Positions 36,372 through 46,420 of a stretch of DNA of 64,000 nucleotides are shown here, in pieces. Position numbers and translations under genes: made by a program. Source of the stretch: Natronoplasma sp964602715 (lineage in GTDB: Archaea > Thermoplasmatota > Thermoplasmata > Halarchaeoplasmatales > Halarchaeoplasmataceae); assembly GCA_964602715.1 (NCBI GenBank), contig CAZRSB010000001.1:28182-92181 (forward strand), written 5' to 3'. Each line of letters starts with the position of its first letter. Position 1 is the first letter of the stretch. The notes below the pieces were generated by a model. It saw nothing but the letters and a program-made list of their open reading frames with translations. It made no database searches and was not told where the DNA came from.

Positions 36372-39300
36372 TTAATTTTTTCGTAGATTTTCTAAAATTT
36401 CTTTACATTCTTTCTCTAACGATTCAAGACCTATATCATTAGAAGATCTCTTGGCTTCATCAAGATACGTATAACTCTTATCATCGTTGCCTAGGGCATC
36501 GTAAACCAATCCTAGCTCATATTTTATCCTTGCTATTCTGTATCGTTTACTCATTTCCTTTGAGTCTTCTAAACATCTTATGAGTAGTTCCTTAGCTTTT
36601 TCTAATTTTTCTTTCTTTCTATATACTATCCCTTCTAACATCTCTAACTTATTGTTTATATCAGGCATGTTTAGATTTTCAGATCTTGCTTTAGCGATCT
36701 CTTCATGAGCCTTTTCAAAATCGTTTTTAGCTATGTAATCTTCTATCAGCTCACATCTGTTTTCTGAACGGATCAATCTCTCTCTAGTACCCTCAGTAAC
36801 TCCTATAGCCTCTTTATGGTGTTCTATAGCTTCATCTATTTCACCCTCTAGTCTTTCTACTCGTCCAAGAGCTAAGAGTGTCATCTCTTTTGTCTTATCA
36901 CAGTCTATCTTATCTGCTAGTTCAAGTCCCTTCTCGGCATATTTTCTTGCTTTCTTTAGATCCCCTTTCAAAGTATAAGTTATGGATAGGTTTTTGTGAC
37001 CCTCTATACTTTTGAACATATAATCTAGCTCAGAGGATACTTGGATTGATCTAGAAAAATAATAGATGGCCTCATCTAGTTCACCCTTGTCCATGCATAT
37101 CTGTCCTTTAGTTTCATCTGCTATCATCCTGTTTTGTTTATCGTCTATACCTTCTATGATCTTCATCGCCTGAGTTATGTAATCTTCACTTTTCTCAATC
37201 TCTCCTTTTTCCTTATAGGCCTGCGCTAAATTATTCAGAGCGATCAACTCAAATGATCGGTCTTTGATTTTATCATTTAATTCTAGAGCTTTTTTAAAAT
37301 AAGAAAGGCCTTTGTTCAATTTCCCTATCGATATATATGTAACTCCTAGGTTATTATATGGTCTAAATAATTCATACCTTTCTTTGAAAGAGCTCTCTTC
37401 TTCCAAAAGATAACTTCTGATCTCTATGGATCTTTTGAGGTAATGGATGCACGCATCGATTTTTATAGGGCCCCGCTCGAATGAACCTAAATCGTTATAC
37501 GCCTGGGCAAGGAGAGAAGCTTGACCTAAATCCTTTGCTATTTCTAGCTCTTTGAAAAATATATCTTTTGCTTTGATGTACTCTCCTTTCCTCTTCAAGG
37601 CCCATCCTTTTTTGCTCAAAAGATTACAGATCTCTGGTGTGATATCTTTTTTTCCGGTTAGCTCACCCTTTTCACCCTTTACCTCTTCGATTGAATCTCC
37701 CTGAAATTCATCCAGTTGTATAGCTTCATCTGTTATTCCTATCACTTCATCGAATTCACCTTGATTGAACCAACTCTCTGCTATTTTTCTATATATCCTT
37801 CTACGATCTTCGAGGGCCGAAGCCTTCGAAAAAGCCTGATGCAGATACTTCCTGCTTTCGTCATAATTGGCGATTAAATTGTTTGCGTCTCCTAAATTTT
37901 CTAGGAGAGATATTTTATCTTTGCTAGATATCTCTTGAGTCTTATTAGATATAAAGAGTGCCCTTTTATACCGTTCAATTGCGTCCTCGTGAGCATAAAC
38001 ATCTTCGGCTTTTTTTCCAGCTTTTCTGAAGTATTCGAAAGCTTTTTTATAACATTCAGCTTTCGAAAAATGATGACCCAGAGTGGAATACATTTCATCT
38101 AGTCGTTTTTCATATACTTTTTCTATAGCTTTGCCCACATCCTGATGAAGATTTTTTTTCTCCAACCAATCTCCAAGCTCTTGATATATTGTATCTACAA
38201 AAAAATCATGAGAGAATATAAAGGACTCATCTCTAGGATGTTCCTCCAAAATATTTTTTTCCAGCAAATCATCCATTTTTTCTAAAATTTCTAGCTCATC
38301 CTCATCAGATATTTCTGTGATGAGTTCAAAGGGTATTCGTTTTCCTACCACACTGCATATCTGTAATATCTCTCGAGTTTCATCGTCTAAATCAAATACT
38401 CTCTTCTCCACAACATTTTGAACCACATCGGGGATTTCAGCTAATTCAGCCTCACTGGGAAATTTGCCCTTTTCTATATCGATTATATTTTCCTTAATCA
38501 TCTGTTTTAAACTCTCTTTGATGAATAGAGGTACACCATTAGTTTTTTTTCTGATATCAGTTATTAATTCTTCTGGTATATCATTTAATCCTGTTATTTC
38601 TGCGATCATATCTTTTATCTCACTTTCATCTAATGGTTCTAGTTCAAATTCTTCATATACTTTTTTTCTAGACATCTTTCTTAAAGTACTAGTAAGAGGA
38701 TGATCAGCATTAATATCACCGGGCCTATATGCACAAATTATGAGGATAGACTCTTCTTTCAACCTATCGGTCATGTAATCTAATAAATTCAAAGTACCCT
38801 TATCGGCCCACTGAAGATCGTCAAAAAATAGTACTAAGGGCCTATATCGAGATAAATTTTTCAAGAAATTAGTCGTGTCGTAAAATATGGATTTTCTTTG
38901 GGCATCAAACATCTCACTCGTGGTAAAAGAATTTTCTTTCAGTCTATGAGGGGTTATGATGCTTTCTAAGTTGACAACATCCTTTTCGATCTCGAGAAAT
39001 TTTTCTAGTGCACTTTCTACGGGTCCATACGGAGAGTAATCTTCAACGTAGCATTTACCCTCAAAAAAATCGAAGCCTTTTTCGGTCGCTATATTTTTTA
39101 ATTCTTCCGCCAGTCTAGTCTTTCCTATTCCTGTTCTTCCTTTTAGGACTACAGTTGACCCGTTTCCTTCCAAGATCCTATTTATTTTTTTATTGAATCT
39201 CTCTAAATATTCTTCTCTGCCTACAAAACCATATCCATGTCTTTCTTTTTTATCCAAGTTAAGTACTCTCTCATCGTCCAATTTTTTTAATATCTCTATC

Positions 39301-39659
39301 AATGATTTTTCTTTTATTATTTTTATAATATTCTTAAGCTTGAGCCTTACTACATCCTTTTCATCTATTAAGTCGATATCTTCGTTTCCTATTTTGCTCC
39401 AAAGTAGTTTTTTTCTTTTTTTCCCTCTTTCACTAAGACGGAACCGGATCAACTGAGAACTTTTATACAAATCTTCTTTTTCCTCAGAGGTCCTAATAAT
39501 TGTACCTTCGTTTTCCATCATTTCCAATTTTTGCCTTATTTTCTCTTCTTTTTCATCATCAAGTTGTATAAATTCTTCAAGTTCTAATGTACTTTTATCT
39601 AAAAAACTTAGTATGATCAAATCTTCTAAAGAAAGATCAGTCTGTTTCAGTGAAATCAC
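36372..39659 (-). CDS. STAND ATPase with TPRs, type B (second copy)
   Basis: This 1095-aa protein has an N-terminal helical, winged-helix-like region of about 140 residues unlike that of type A. The NTPase has VGRE near 146, P-loop KGRTGIGKTR at 173-182, Walker B LVLFFDDLQWAD and the GVPLF variant of the GNPLF motif. B signatures CYVEDYSPYGP, ADKGTLNL, PGD and YAHEDA are present. TPRs fill about 520-1090. The start GTG at 39659 shares a base with the TAG stop of the A gene upstream (TAGTG) and follows GGAGG in that gene's last codons, so it is translated from the same message. Confidence 0.85.
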   Translation of the reverse strand: MISLKQTDLSLEDLIILSFLDKSTLELEEFIQLDDEKEEKIRQKLEMMENEGTIIRTSEEKEDLYKSSQLIRFRLSERGKKRKKLLWSKIGNEDIDLIDEKDVVRLKLKNIIKIIKEKSLIEILKKLDDERVLNLDKKERHGYGFVGREEYLERFNKKINRILEGNGSTVVLKGRTGIGKTRLAEELKNIATEKGFDFFEGKCYVEDYSPYGPVESALEKFLEIEKDVVNLESIITPHRLKENSFTTSEMFDAQRKSIFYDTTNFLKNLSRYRPLVLFFDDLQWADKGTLNLLDYMTDRLKEESILIICAYRPGDINADHPLTSTLRKMSRKKVYEEFELEPLDESEIKDMIAEITGLNDIPEELITDIRKKTNGVPLFIKESLKQMIKENIIDIEKGKFPSEAELAEIPDVVQNVVEKRVFDLDDETREILQICSVVGKRIPFELITEISDEDELEILEKMDDLLEKNILEEHPRDESFIFSHDFFVDTIYQELGDWLEKKNLHQDVGKAIEKVYEKRLDEMYSTLGHHFSKAECYKKAFEYFRKAGKKAEDVYAHEDAIERYKRALFISNKTQEISSKDKISLLENLGDANNLIANYDESRKYLHQAFSKASALEDRRRIYRKIAESWFNQGEFDEVIGITDEAIQLDEFQGDSIEEVKGEKGELTGKKDITPEICNLLSKKGWALKRKGEYIKAKDIFFKELEIAKDLGQASLLAQAYNDLGSFERGPIKIDACIHYLKRSIEIRSYLLEEESSFKERYELFRPYNNLGVTYISIGKLNKGLSYFKKALELNDKIKDRSFELIALNNLAQAYKEKGEIEKSEDYITQAMKIIEGIDDKQNRMIADETKGQICMDKGELDEAIYYFSRSIQVSSELDYMFKSIEGHKNLSITYTLKGDLKKARKYAEKGLELADKIDCDKTKEMTLLALGRVERLEGEIDEAIEHHKEAIGVTEGTRERLIRSENRCELIEDYIAKNDFEKAHEEIAKARSENLNMPDINNKLEMLEGIVYRKKEKLEKAKELLIRCLEDSKEMSKRYRIARIKYELGLVYDALGNDDKSYTYLDEAKRSSNDIGLESLEKECKEILENLRKN

Positions 39660-42600
39660 TATTCGGCCTCCTTGAATATCTTTTCAGCTTTTTCTTTCAA
39701 AAAATTGATATTTGTTTTTTTAAATATCTCCAAAGAGTCTTCTAAAAATTTTTTTCCCTTTTCCTTATCATCACATTTTAAATATAGTTGACTCAACTTG
39801 AGTAAACATATTCCTTCCCATATCTTGTCCTTTGCATTTCTGCTTTCATCCAATGCCTCTTCAACGAGGGATATACTCTTTTTGATCTGACCCGACTGCT
39901 TTAAACATCTCGATCCCAATATTTTATTTTGTATGTAAATATCAGAAAAATCATATTCCTTTAACAATCTTGAGACACTAGAGCAAAATTGCTTTGCATC
40001 ATCCTCTTTATTTTTTTGAATCTTTACTTCTCCCATGCCTATTTTATTTATCATCAATGATTTTTCATCATTAGCTGTTTCCCCAAGTTCTAGTCCTTTT
40101 TTAAACAAATCTTCTGCTTTTTCGACCTCTCCCTTTTTTAAGTACAACATCCCCAACTTTCCCCTGGCTATCGATTCAGTATCTTTAGCCCCAATCTTAT
40201 AAGCTACATCGATAGCTTTATTAAACACTTCATCTGCTTTGTCAAAATCTCCTAAAATTATTTTGAGGCCTCCTAGTCTATACAATGCGATGATCTTTCT
40301 TTTTTGTAGACCCGTCTTTTTTGCTATTTTTAAACTTTTTCTGTAAGCTTGTTCTGCATTTTCGATCTTTCCCTCTTTTTTTTCTAAATCTCCTAAGTAC
40401 TGAAGATTTACTACTAATCCATAACTGTGACCTAATTCTTCCATCATGTCTATCGCTTTTTCGATATTATTTCTAGCTTTGTCAAGGTCTCCCTTTTTTA
40501 GATACACATTTCCTATATTACCGATAGCTAGGGCCTTAGTTTCTTTATCACCAGTTTTTTCACCCCATTCAATACTTTTTTGGTAAGGTTCTATAGCTTT
40601 ATTTATTAGTCCCATCTCAGAATAGATAAAGCCTATATTATTATATATACCAGAAAACTCACTATTCAAATTGTTTTTTTTAACCACTTTTAAAGCCCTT
40701 TCAAAATACTCTTTTGAGTTTTTATATTCACCAAGATCTTTATAGACTATAGCCATATTGTTCAATGATTTATACAACTCCAACTTTTCTTTGTTCTTTT
40801 CTCTCAGATCGATCGCTTTTCTTAAATAAGTCTTCGCTTCTTTTAGTTCACCTTTACGGGTTAGAACCGTACCTAAATCATGATAAACATCTCCCAACTG
40901 TTTTTCTCCTCCCAACTCCTCTGCCAATTCTTTTTCTTTTTTTGTCAACCTATGGGCCTTATCGTATTCTCCTTTCTTTTGATACGCTGCAGCCTGTATC
41001 CCCAAAAGTTCACAAGTCTCTTTGTTCTCTTTAACCTGTAATGATAATCCTTTTTCTACATATTTCAGAGCCGTGTCCCAATCACCTTGATGGTGGTAGG
41101 TCTCTGCAATTTTTCTATAATATCGCTGTTTTTCTTTTCGATCTTCTGTAAATTCTAAACACTTGTTTAGGTATTCTCTAGTTTTCTGAAAATTGCCTAA
41201 CAAAGAATACGAATCTGCTATTTTTTCCATCAGATTTAATTTTTCACTTTCATATTCTTCGATATTTTCTACTAGACCAAGAGATCTCTCATACATCTCA
41301 ACAGCATCTTCATTCGCGAACATCCCTTCGGCTTTTTCACCTGCCTTTACATAATAGTCAAAACCTTTTGTAGGATCACCTGCCCTTTCGTAATGTCTTC
41401 CTAGATCAGAATACCATTTTTCTAAATCTTCAAAATCATCTTCAATATTTTTTGCTACTCTTTTGTGAAGTAATCTCTTTTTCAATTTTTTAACCCTTTT
41501 ATAGACAGTTTCCTGGATAAGATCATGAAAAAAATAAAAGGTCTCGTCGGAAGGGTCTTCTTCCCATAATTGGTTATCGATCAAAATATCAATATGGTCT
41601 AAAAGATCGATCTCATCCAAATCGACGGTTCTAGAAAGCAATTCAAAGGGTATACTATCACCTATAACCGCACCCATCTCAATCACTTTTATTGTCTCGT
41701 TATCTAATCTGTTTATCCTCCTTTCGATCACATTATGTACCATATCCGATACTGATATTTCATCTTTTTTTTCAGGATAGATTCCTTTATCAACATCGAT
41801 CAGATCTTCATCTAACATCTGCTTAATGCTTTCTTTGATGAAGAGAGGATTTCCTTCAGTTTTATGGTGAATGCGTTTTACGAAACTATCTGGTACCTTT
41901 TCTGTCCCTAGTACACCTTTTATGATGTCCTTCGTATTTTTGAGCGAAAGAGGATCTAAAGATATCTTTCCGAAACCATTTTTTCTATCAAGTCTATGCA
42001 TCATCTCTACCAAATGATGATCTTCTGAGACATCTTCGGGTCGGTACGTACCAACAAAAAATATGGGGCTATCTTTGAGTTTGTCATTCATGTAAGCTAA
42101 AATATCCAACGTGGCTTTATCAACCCATTGAAGATCATCTAAGAATATCACCAGTGGGTTTTCATCCGCTATCTTTTCGATGGATTGAGTAGTTTCATAG
42201 AATGTCTCCTGTTTTTTTGCATCGAAAAGTTTTTTCACCTGTATCGACTCATCTTCTCCCCCTGCTCCAATAAATGCCATACCAATACTTGCTTCGGAAT
42301 CAGCGTCTCCTTCAATATAGTCGCTAAAAGCTTCTTTAAAAGGAAGATAAGGATCTGAAGTTTCGCTCTGACAGGTACCTATCAAAAATTCGAATCCAAG
42401 TTCATTAGCATAAGGTTTGATCTTAGAAATGAGTGAGGTCTTTCCTATACCTGCTTCCCCTTCAATAAAACAAAGTTGGGAATCTCCATCCCTAGCTTTC
42501 CACAAATTGTTCTTCAATTCCATCAATTCTTCATCTCTACCAACAAAAACTTCTACCCCTTCTTCTAATTTGCTCAGATCGATTATACCATCTTCATCCA

Positions 42601-42991
42601 TAATACGAAGACATTTAACGATTGGATTTCTCCCGCTGATATGATTTTTTATATTCTTCAATTTTAGTTCTTTTTCATCGTCTTCGGTAAAGAGAGTTAC
42701 ATTTTCATCTTTTATTTTCTCCCAGAAGTTCTTCTCACTTGCCTTTCCTTTATCAGTCAAAAAATAGACGTTTCTTTTTCTATTCAGACCTATTATTGAT
42801 CTTTCCTCCTCTTTGATCAAACCTTTTTCCTCTAGCGATTTTAAAGTTTCAAAAGGAGCATCTTCCGATATACCTACGGTCTTGCTTATTCCTCTTGGAG
42901 TCAAAAGATATGGAACTTCGTCTTCTTTTTTGAACTCCTCAAAACTTTCTAAGTGAAATAAGATCATTTCTTTCTCAGTAAATCTTAACAT
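39659..42991 (-). CDS. Winged-helix-like STAND ATPase with TPRs, type A (second copy)
   Basis: This 1110-aa protein has the type A N-terminus (DEVPYLLTPRGISKTVGIS and KRNVYFLTDKG), VGRD, P-loop EGEAGIGKTS near 178-187, Walker B VIFLDDLQWVD and EGNPLF. The signature CQSETSDPYLPFKEAF and the MAFIGA insert (also in copy one) are present. About 14 TPRs extend to the end. ATG 42991 is preferred over TTG 43006: a TATA-like CATAAATTTTATT at 43018-43030 would place transcription start just before it. Its stop overlaps the following B gene. Confidence 0.85.
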   Translation of the reverse strand: MLRFTEKEMILFHLESFEEFKKEDEVPYLLTPRGISKTVGISEDAPFETLKSLEEKGLIKEEERSIIGLNRKRNVYFLTDKGKASEKNFWEKIKDENVTLFTEDDEKELKLKNIKNHISGRNPIVKCLRIMDEDGIIDLSKLEEGVEVFVGRDEELMELKNNLWKARDGDSQLCFIEGEAGIGKTSLISKIKPYANELGFEFLIGTCQSETSDPYLPFKEAFSDYIEGDADSEASIGMAFIGAGGEDESIQVKKLFDAKKQETFYETTQSIEKIADENPLVIFLDDLQWVDKATLDILAYMNDKLKDSPIFFVGTYRPEDVSEDHHLVEMMHRLDRKNGFGKISLDPLSLKNTKDIIKGVLGTEKVPDSFVKRIHHKTEGNPLFIKESIKQMLDEDLIDVDKGIYPEKKDEISVSDMVHNVIERRINRLDNETIKVIEMGAVIGDSIPFELLSRTVDLDEIDLLDHIDILIDNQLWEEDPSDETFYFFHDLIQETVYKRVKKLKKRLLHKRVAKNIEDDFEDLEKWYSDLGRHYERAGDPTKGFDYYVKAGEKAEGMFANEDAVEMYERSLGLVENIEEYESEKLNLMEKIADSYSLLGNFQKTREYLNKCLEFTEDRKEKQRYYRKIAETYHHQGDWDTALKYVEKGLSLQVKENKETCELLGIQAAAYQKKGEYDKAHRLTKKEKELAEELGGEKQLGDVYHDLGTVLTRKGELKEAKTYLRKAIDLREKNKEKLELYKSLNNMAIVYKDLGEYKNSKEYFERALKVVKKNNLNSEFSGIYNNIGFIYSEMGLINKAIEPYQKSIEWGEKTGDKETKALAIGNIGNVYLKKGDLDKARNNIEKAIDMMEELGHSYGLVVNLQYLGDLEKKEGKIENAEQAYRKSLKIAKKTGLQKRKIIALYRLGGLKIILGDFDKADEVFNKAIDVAYKIGAKDTESIARGKLGMLYLKKGEVEKAEDLFKKGLELGETANDEKSLMINKIGMGEVKIQKNKEDDAKQFCSSVSRLLKEYDFSDIYIQNKILGSRCLKQSGQIKKSISLVEEALDESRNAKDKIWEGICLLKLSQLYLKCDDKEKGKKFLEDSLEIFKKTNINFLKEKAEKIFKEAE

Positions 42992-43017
42992 TGAAGTCAG
43001 ATACAACTATCCAAACT

Positions 43018-43030
43018 AATAAAATTTATG
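43018..43030 (-). promoter_or_regulatory. TATA-like element of second type A STAND gene
   Basis: CATAAATTTTATT on the gene strand is centred about 33 nt upstream of ATG 42991, in the 135-nt gap after the type B stop at 43127. A second TATA-like GGTATAAATAAG lies farther upstream near 43105. Confidence 0.45.
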
Positions 43031-43126
43031 TGAGTATACTTGTTCTTGTGAAAACTTTTTTAGAAAACTACAATTCTAAAATTCTAATCTGGAATCTACT
43101 TATTTATACCCTACTTATAGTATTTA

Positions 43127-46100
43127 TCAACTAAGATTATTCAGTTCGATCTCCGCTTCCTCTAAAAGCAGGTTCATCCCCATTTTCTCCGATAGTTCTC
43201 TTGCCTTTTGGAAACATTCGATAGCTTTTTGATCTTTTCCATCGAGATTTTTTAATTTTCCTAATTCATAATAAACTTGAGCTATTCTGTATCTTTTGCC
43301 TAATTCTTCTACATTTTGAAGACATCTTTTAAATATCTTTTCGCTTTTCGCGATATCTCCTTTTTTGAGTAATAACTTACCGTAAATGAAATCTAGTTTA
43401 TTGCTAGTATTGGGCATGCAGAGATTTTCATCCCTTGCTTTTTCTAGATGATGCTCCGCTGATTCGATGTCTCCTTTTGCAAGAAGGTCCTCTATAAGTT
43501 CGCACCTATTCTCAAAAATATCTACTTTTTCACTAGTCTTTTGGGATAGTTTGATGGCTTTGTCATGAATCTCAATACTTTTATCCAATTCTCCACTCAG
43601 TCTTTTGATTTTTCCTTCCATCATGAGTGTTTTTACAAGGAATTGATTGATCTGAAGATCTTCTGCGATCTCATGCGCTTTTTCTATTTCCTGACTCGAC
43701 TTTTTTATATCTCCTTTTAGTAAGAAAACTTTGGTTATATTGACATAGCTATTTGTTATTCCAAATTTAAAATCCATATCTTGGGCGACTTCTAATCCTT
43801 TTTCAAAGTGCTCTAAAGCTAGATCTAATTCTCCTTTCTCTTTGTGAAAGTGACCCTTTGTATTTTCTAATAAAAAGTGACCTTGCCTGTACATTATACC
43901 TTCTACTATTTCAGAAACCTTCTCAAGGGCACTACATGCCTTGCTCAATTCACCTTTCTGTATTTTGATAGCTGCTAAATTATTCAAAGCAAGAGTTTCA
44001 AACATCTTGTTTTTAATTTTTCTGTTTAGCTTCAGCGCCTCTGTAAATTCATTTTCAGCTTGTTTTAAATCTCCTGATTGAAGATACATTGCTCCTAGAT
44101 TATTGCGAGACCTGAAGAGTTCACATCTATTTTTAAAGGACTCTTTCTTTTCTGATACTTTTTTTCTCAATTCGATCGATTTTTTTAGATATTCTATACA
44201 TTGATCTGAACTTAGGCCTCCTCTCTCTGTTGAACCGAGGTCATGGTAGGCTTTAGCCATCAAAGAATTGTCACCTAGCTCTCTTGCAGTCTCTAGTTCT
44301 TTATTGAAGATTTGTTTAGCTTTATCATATTTACCCTTTCGCATTAGTGCCCAGCCCTGAATACTCAATAATTCGCAATCTTCTGATGTGATCTGTTCAT
44401 TTGCCATTTCCTTTTCTTTTCCAGCTAGGATTTCTTTACCTGAGGAAAGTTCAACAGCTTCTTTGACTGTTTCTATTGTTTTATCAAAATTTCCTTCAGT
44501 CCGCCAGCTTTCAGCCATCTTTCGATACAATCGCCTTTGATCTAATGGTTTTTCCGTTTTATTCAACGCTTGAGATAGATATTTTCGACACTTCTCATAG
44601 TTCCCAATCATTTTATTAGTTTCACCAAGCCTTTCTAACAAATCTACTATATTATCGATCTCAACAGATTCGTATTTTTTAGATATTTTTAAAGCTTCCT
44701 CGTATCTTTCTATGGCGTCCTCATGGGCATAAACACTTTCTGCCTTTAAACCCGCCTTAAAGAAATATTCAAGTGCTTTATCAAAGATTTCTCCTTTCAA
44801 GAAATGATGGCCCAAAGATGAATAATTATCTTCTAACTGGTTTTCATAAATTTTTTCCATAGCTTCAGCTACTTTTTTGTGGTATCGCTTCTTTTCCAGC
44901 CATTTTCCTATGCCTTCATATATAGTGTCTACAAAAAAATCATGTGAAAAGAAAAAAGATTCTTCTCGTGGATGCTCTCTCCATATTTCACTTTCTAAAA
45001 TACCATCTATTTTTTCAAGTAGCTCTAATTCGTCGTAATCCAAAGCTTCATGGAGTAAATCAAATGGAATCTTTTTTCCGATAGTACTACCTAATTGAAG
45101 AACCTCTCTACTCTCATCACTCAACTCGTAGACCCGTTTTTTGACTACTTCTTGCACTATATCAGGGATATGATGTAACTTTGGTGTCGTTGGAAACTGG
45201 GGTTTTCTGATATCGATCTTCCCTTCTTTTATCATCTGGTTGATACTTTCTATAATAAAAAGAGGATTACTATCTGTTTTATTATGGATATCGTCTATAA
45301 AATTTTTAGGTATCTTATCCTCCGGCACAGATGTGATGTTAGAAATCAATTCTATCACAGCTTCTTTTTTGAGTGGCGATAATTGTATTTTGTCGAATGA
45401 CTTTTTTCTAGACATCTTTCTGATGGTCTTCTTAAGGGGATGTTTTTCCGATATATCTCCAGGTCTATAGGTCCCAATCATCAATACTGGATGATTCTTT
45501 AATTTATCAGCCATATAATCTAATAGATTTAACGTGCCTTTGTCAGCCCACTGCAGATCATCTAGAAGTAATATTTTAGGCCTTTTTTGAGAGATGTTTT
45601 TTAAAAAATTAGTAGTATTATAGAATATAGACTCTCTCTGGGTATAAAACATTTCTTGATTATGAACTCGTCCTTCTGGTGATTCATAAGGACTTATCTT
45701 TTCTCCATCTTCTTCAAAATGTTTATTGCAACGCAGGAATTTTTCTAGTGTTTTCTCAAATGGTGCATATGGAGTATAATCTTCAGGATAGCATTCTCCT
45801 TTTAAGAAATCTATCCCTTCTTCCTTACATATGCTTTTTAATTCTTCTCCCAATCTTGTTTTTCCCATACCTGTAGATCCTGAGATCAATACCATATTCC
45901 CAATATTATTTTTCAAGTTCTTAACATCCTCATTTAATTTTTCTATCTCCTTTTCTCTTCCTACTAATTTTTCTGTTTTTCTTTTACTTTCTCTCAGATC
46001 GATAACACCATCTTCAGCTGTCATTTCAAATATTTTCAAAATAGAAATGCCTTTCAGTACCTCTTTCACTTCTCTGAGTTTCAATGTGATGACATCTTTC

Positions 46101-46417
46101 TCATCAGTTAGCATGATCTTGTTATCACCAAAATTTTTCCACAACTCATTTTCTTTTTTCTTTCCATCCTCTGTGATCCTATATGATTCAGTTTCAGTGT
46201 CATCTGATTTTAATTTGTATTTAGAGACCATCTCTTTATTCTCTAATCTCTCCAATTCATCTAATATTCGTTTTTCCTCTACGCCCAAGATTCTACTGAG
46301 TTGCTCAATCTGATCTTTACTTTTTTTCTCCCCGATTTTCAGGTGGGTGTGTTCGTCTCCAAAATAAATTAAAATTTTTTCTTTTAGATTTAAATTGAGA
46401 TCATCACTTAATTTCAT
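43127..46417 (-). CDS. STAND ATPase with TPRs, type B (first copy)
   Basis: This 1096-aa protein has the B-type N-terminal region with a SKDQIEQLSRILGV helix-turn-helix-like stretch at about 33-47. VGRE lies near 153 and the P-loop SGSTGMGKTR near 179-188, followed by Walker B ILLLDDLQWAD and a SNPLF variant. B signatures CYPEDYTPYAP, ADKGTLNL, PGD, EVLQLGS and YAHEDA are present. TPRs run from about 520 to the end. ATG 46417 is preferred over the adjacent TTG 46420. GGAGGT lies 7 nt upstream, overlapping the end of the A gene, whose stop is at 46421. It is directly coupled to that gene. Confidence 0.85.
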   Translation of the reverse strand: MKLSDDLNLNLKEKILIYFGDEHTHLKIGEKKSKDQIEQLSRILGVEEKRILDELERLENKEMVSKYKLKSDDTETESYRITEDGKKKENELWKNFGDNKIMLTDEKDVITLKLREVKEVLKGISILKIFEMTAEDGVIDLRESKRKTEKLVGREKEIEKLNEDVKNLKNNIGNMVLISGSTGMGKTRLGEELKSICKEEGIDFLKGECYPEDYTPYAPFEKTLEKFLRCNKHFEEDGEKISPYESPEGRVHNQEMFYTQRESIFYNTTNFLKNISQKRPKILLLDDLQWADKGTLNLLDYMADKLKNHPVLMIGTYRPGDISEKHPLKKTIRKMSRKKSFDKIQLSPLKKEAVIELISNITSVPEDKIPKNFIDDIHNKTDSNPLFIIESINQMIKEGKIDIRKPQFPTTPKLHHIPDIVQEVVKKRVYELSDESREVLQLGSTIGKKIPFDLLHEALDYDELELLEKIDGILESEIWREHPREESFFFSHDFFVDTIYEGIGKWLEKKRYHKKVAEAMEKIYENQLEDNYSSLGHHFLKGEIFDKALEYFFKAGLKAESVYAHEDAIERYEEALKISKKYESVEIDNIVDLLERLGETNKMIGNYEKCRKYLSQALNKTEKPLDQRRLYRKMAESWRTEGNFDKTIETVKEAVELSSGKEILAGKEKEMANEQITSEDCELLSIQGWALMRKGKYDKAKQIFNKELETARELGDNSLMAKAYHDLGSTERGGLSSDQCIEYLKKSIELRKKVSEKKESFKNRCELFRSRNNLGAMYLQSGDLKQAENEFTEALKLNRKIKNKMFETLALNNLAAIKIQKGELSKACSALEKVSEIVEGIMYRQGHFLLENTKGHFHKEKGELDLALEHFEKGLEVAQDMDFKFGITNSYVNITKVFLLKGDIKKSSQEIEKAHEIAEDLQINQFLVKTLMMEGKIKRLSGELDKSIEIHDKAIKLSQKTSEKVDIFENRCELIEDLLAKGDIESAEHHLEKARDENLCMPNTSNKLDFIYGKLLLKKGDIAKSEKIFKRCLQNVEELGKRYRIAQVYYELGKLKNLDGKDQKAIECFQKARELSEKMGMNLLLEEAEIELNNLS

Positions 46418-46420
46418 CAA

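Noticed and set aside
45831..46313. Long antisense open frames inside STAND and other genes
   Set aside because: They are Ser/Phe/Leu-rich mirror images of Glu/Lys-rich coding strands, have no promoters and match no family.
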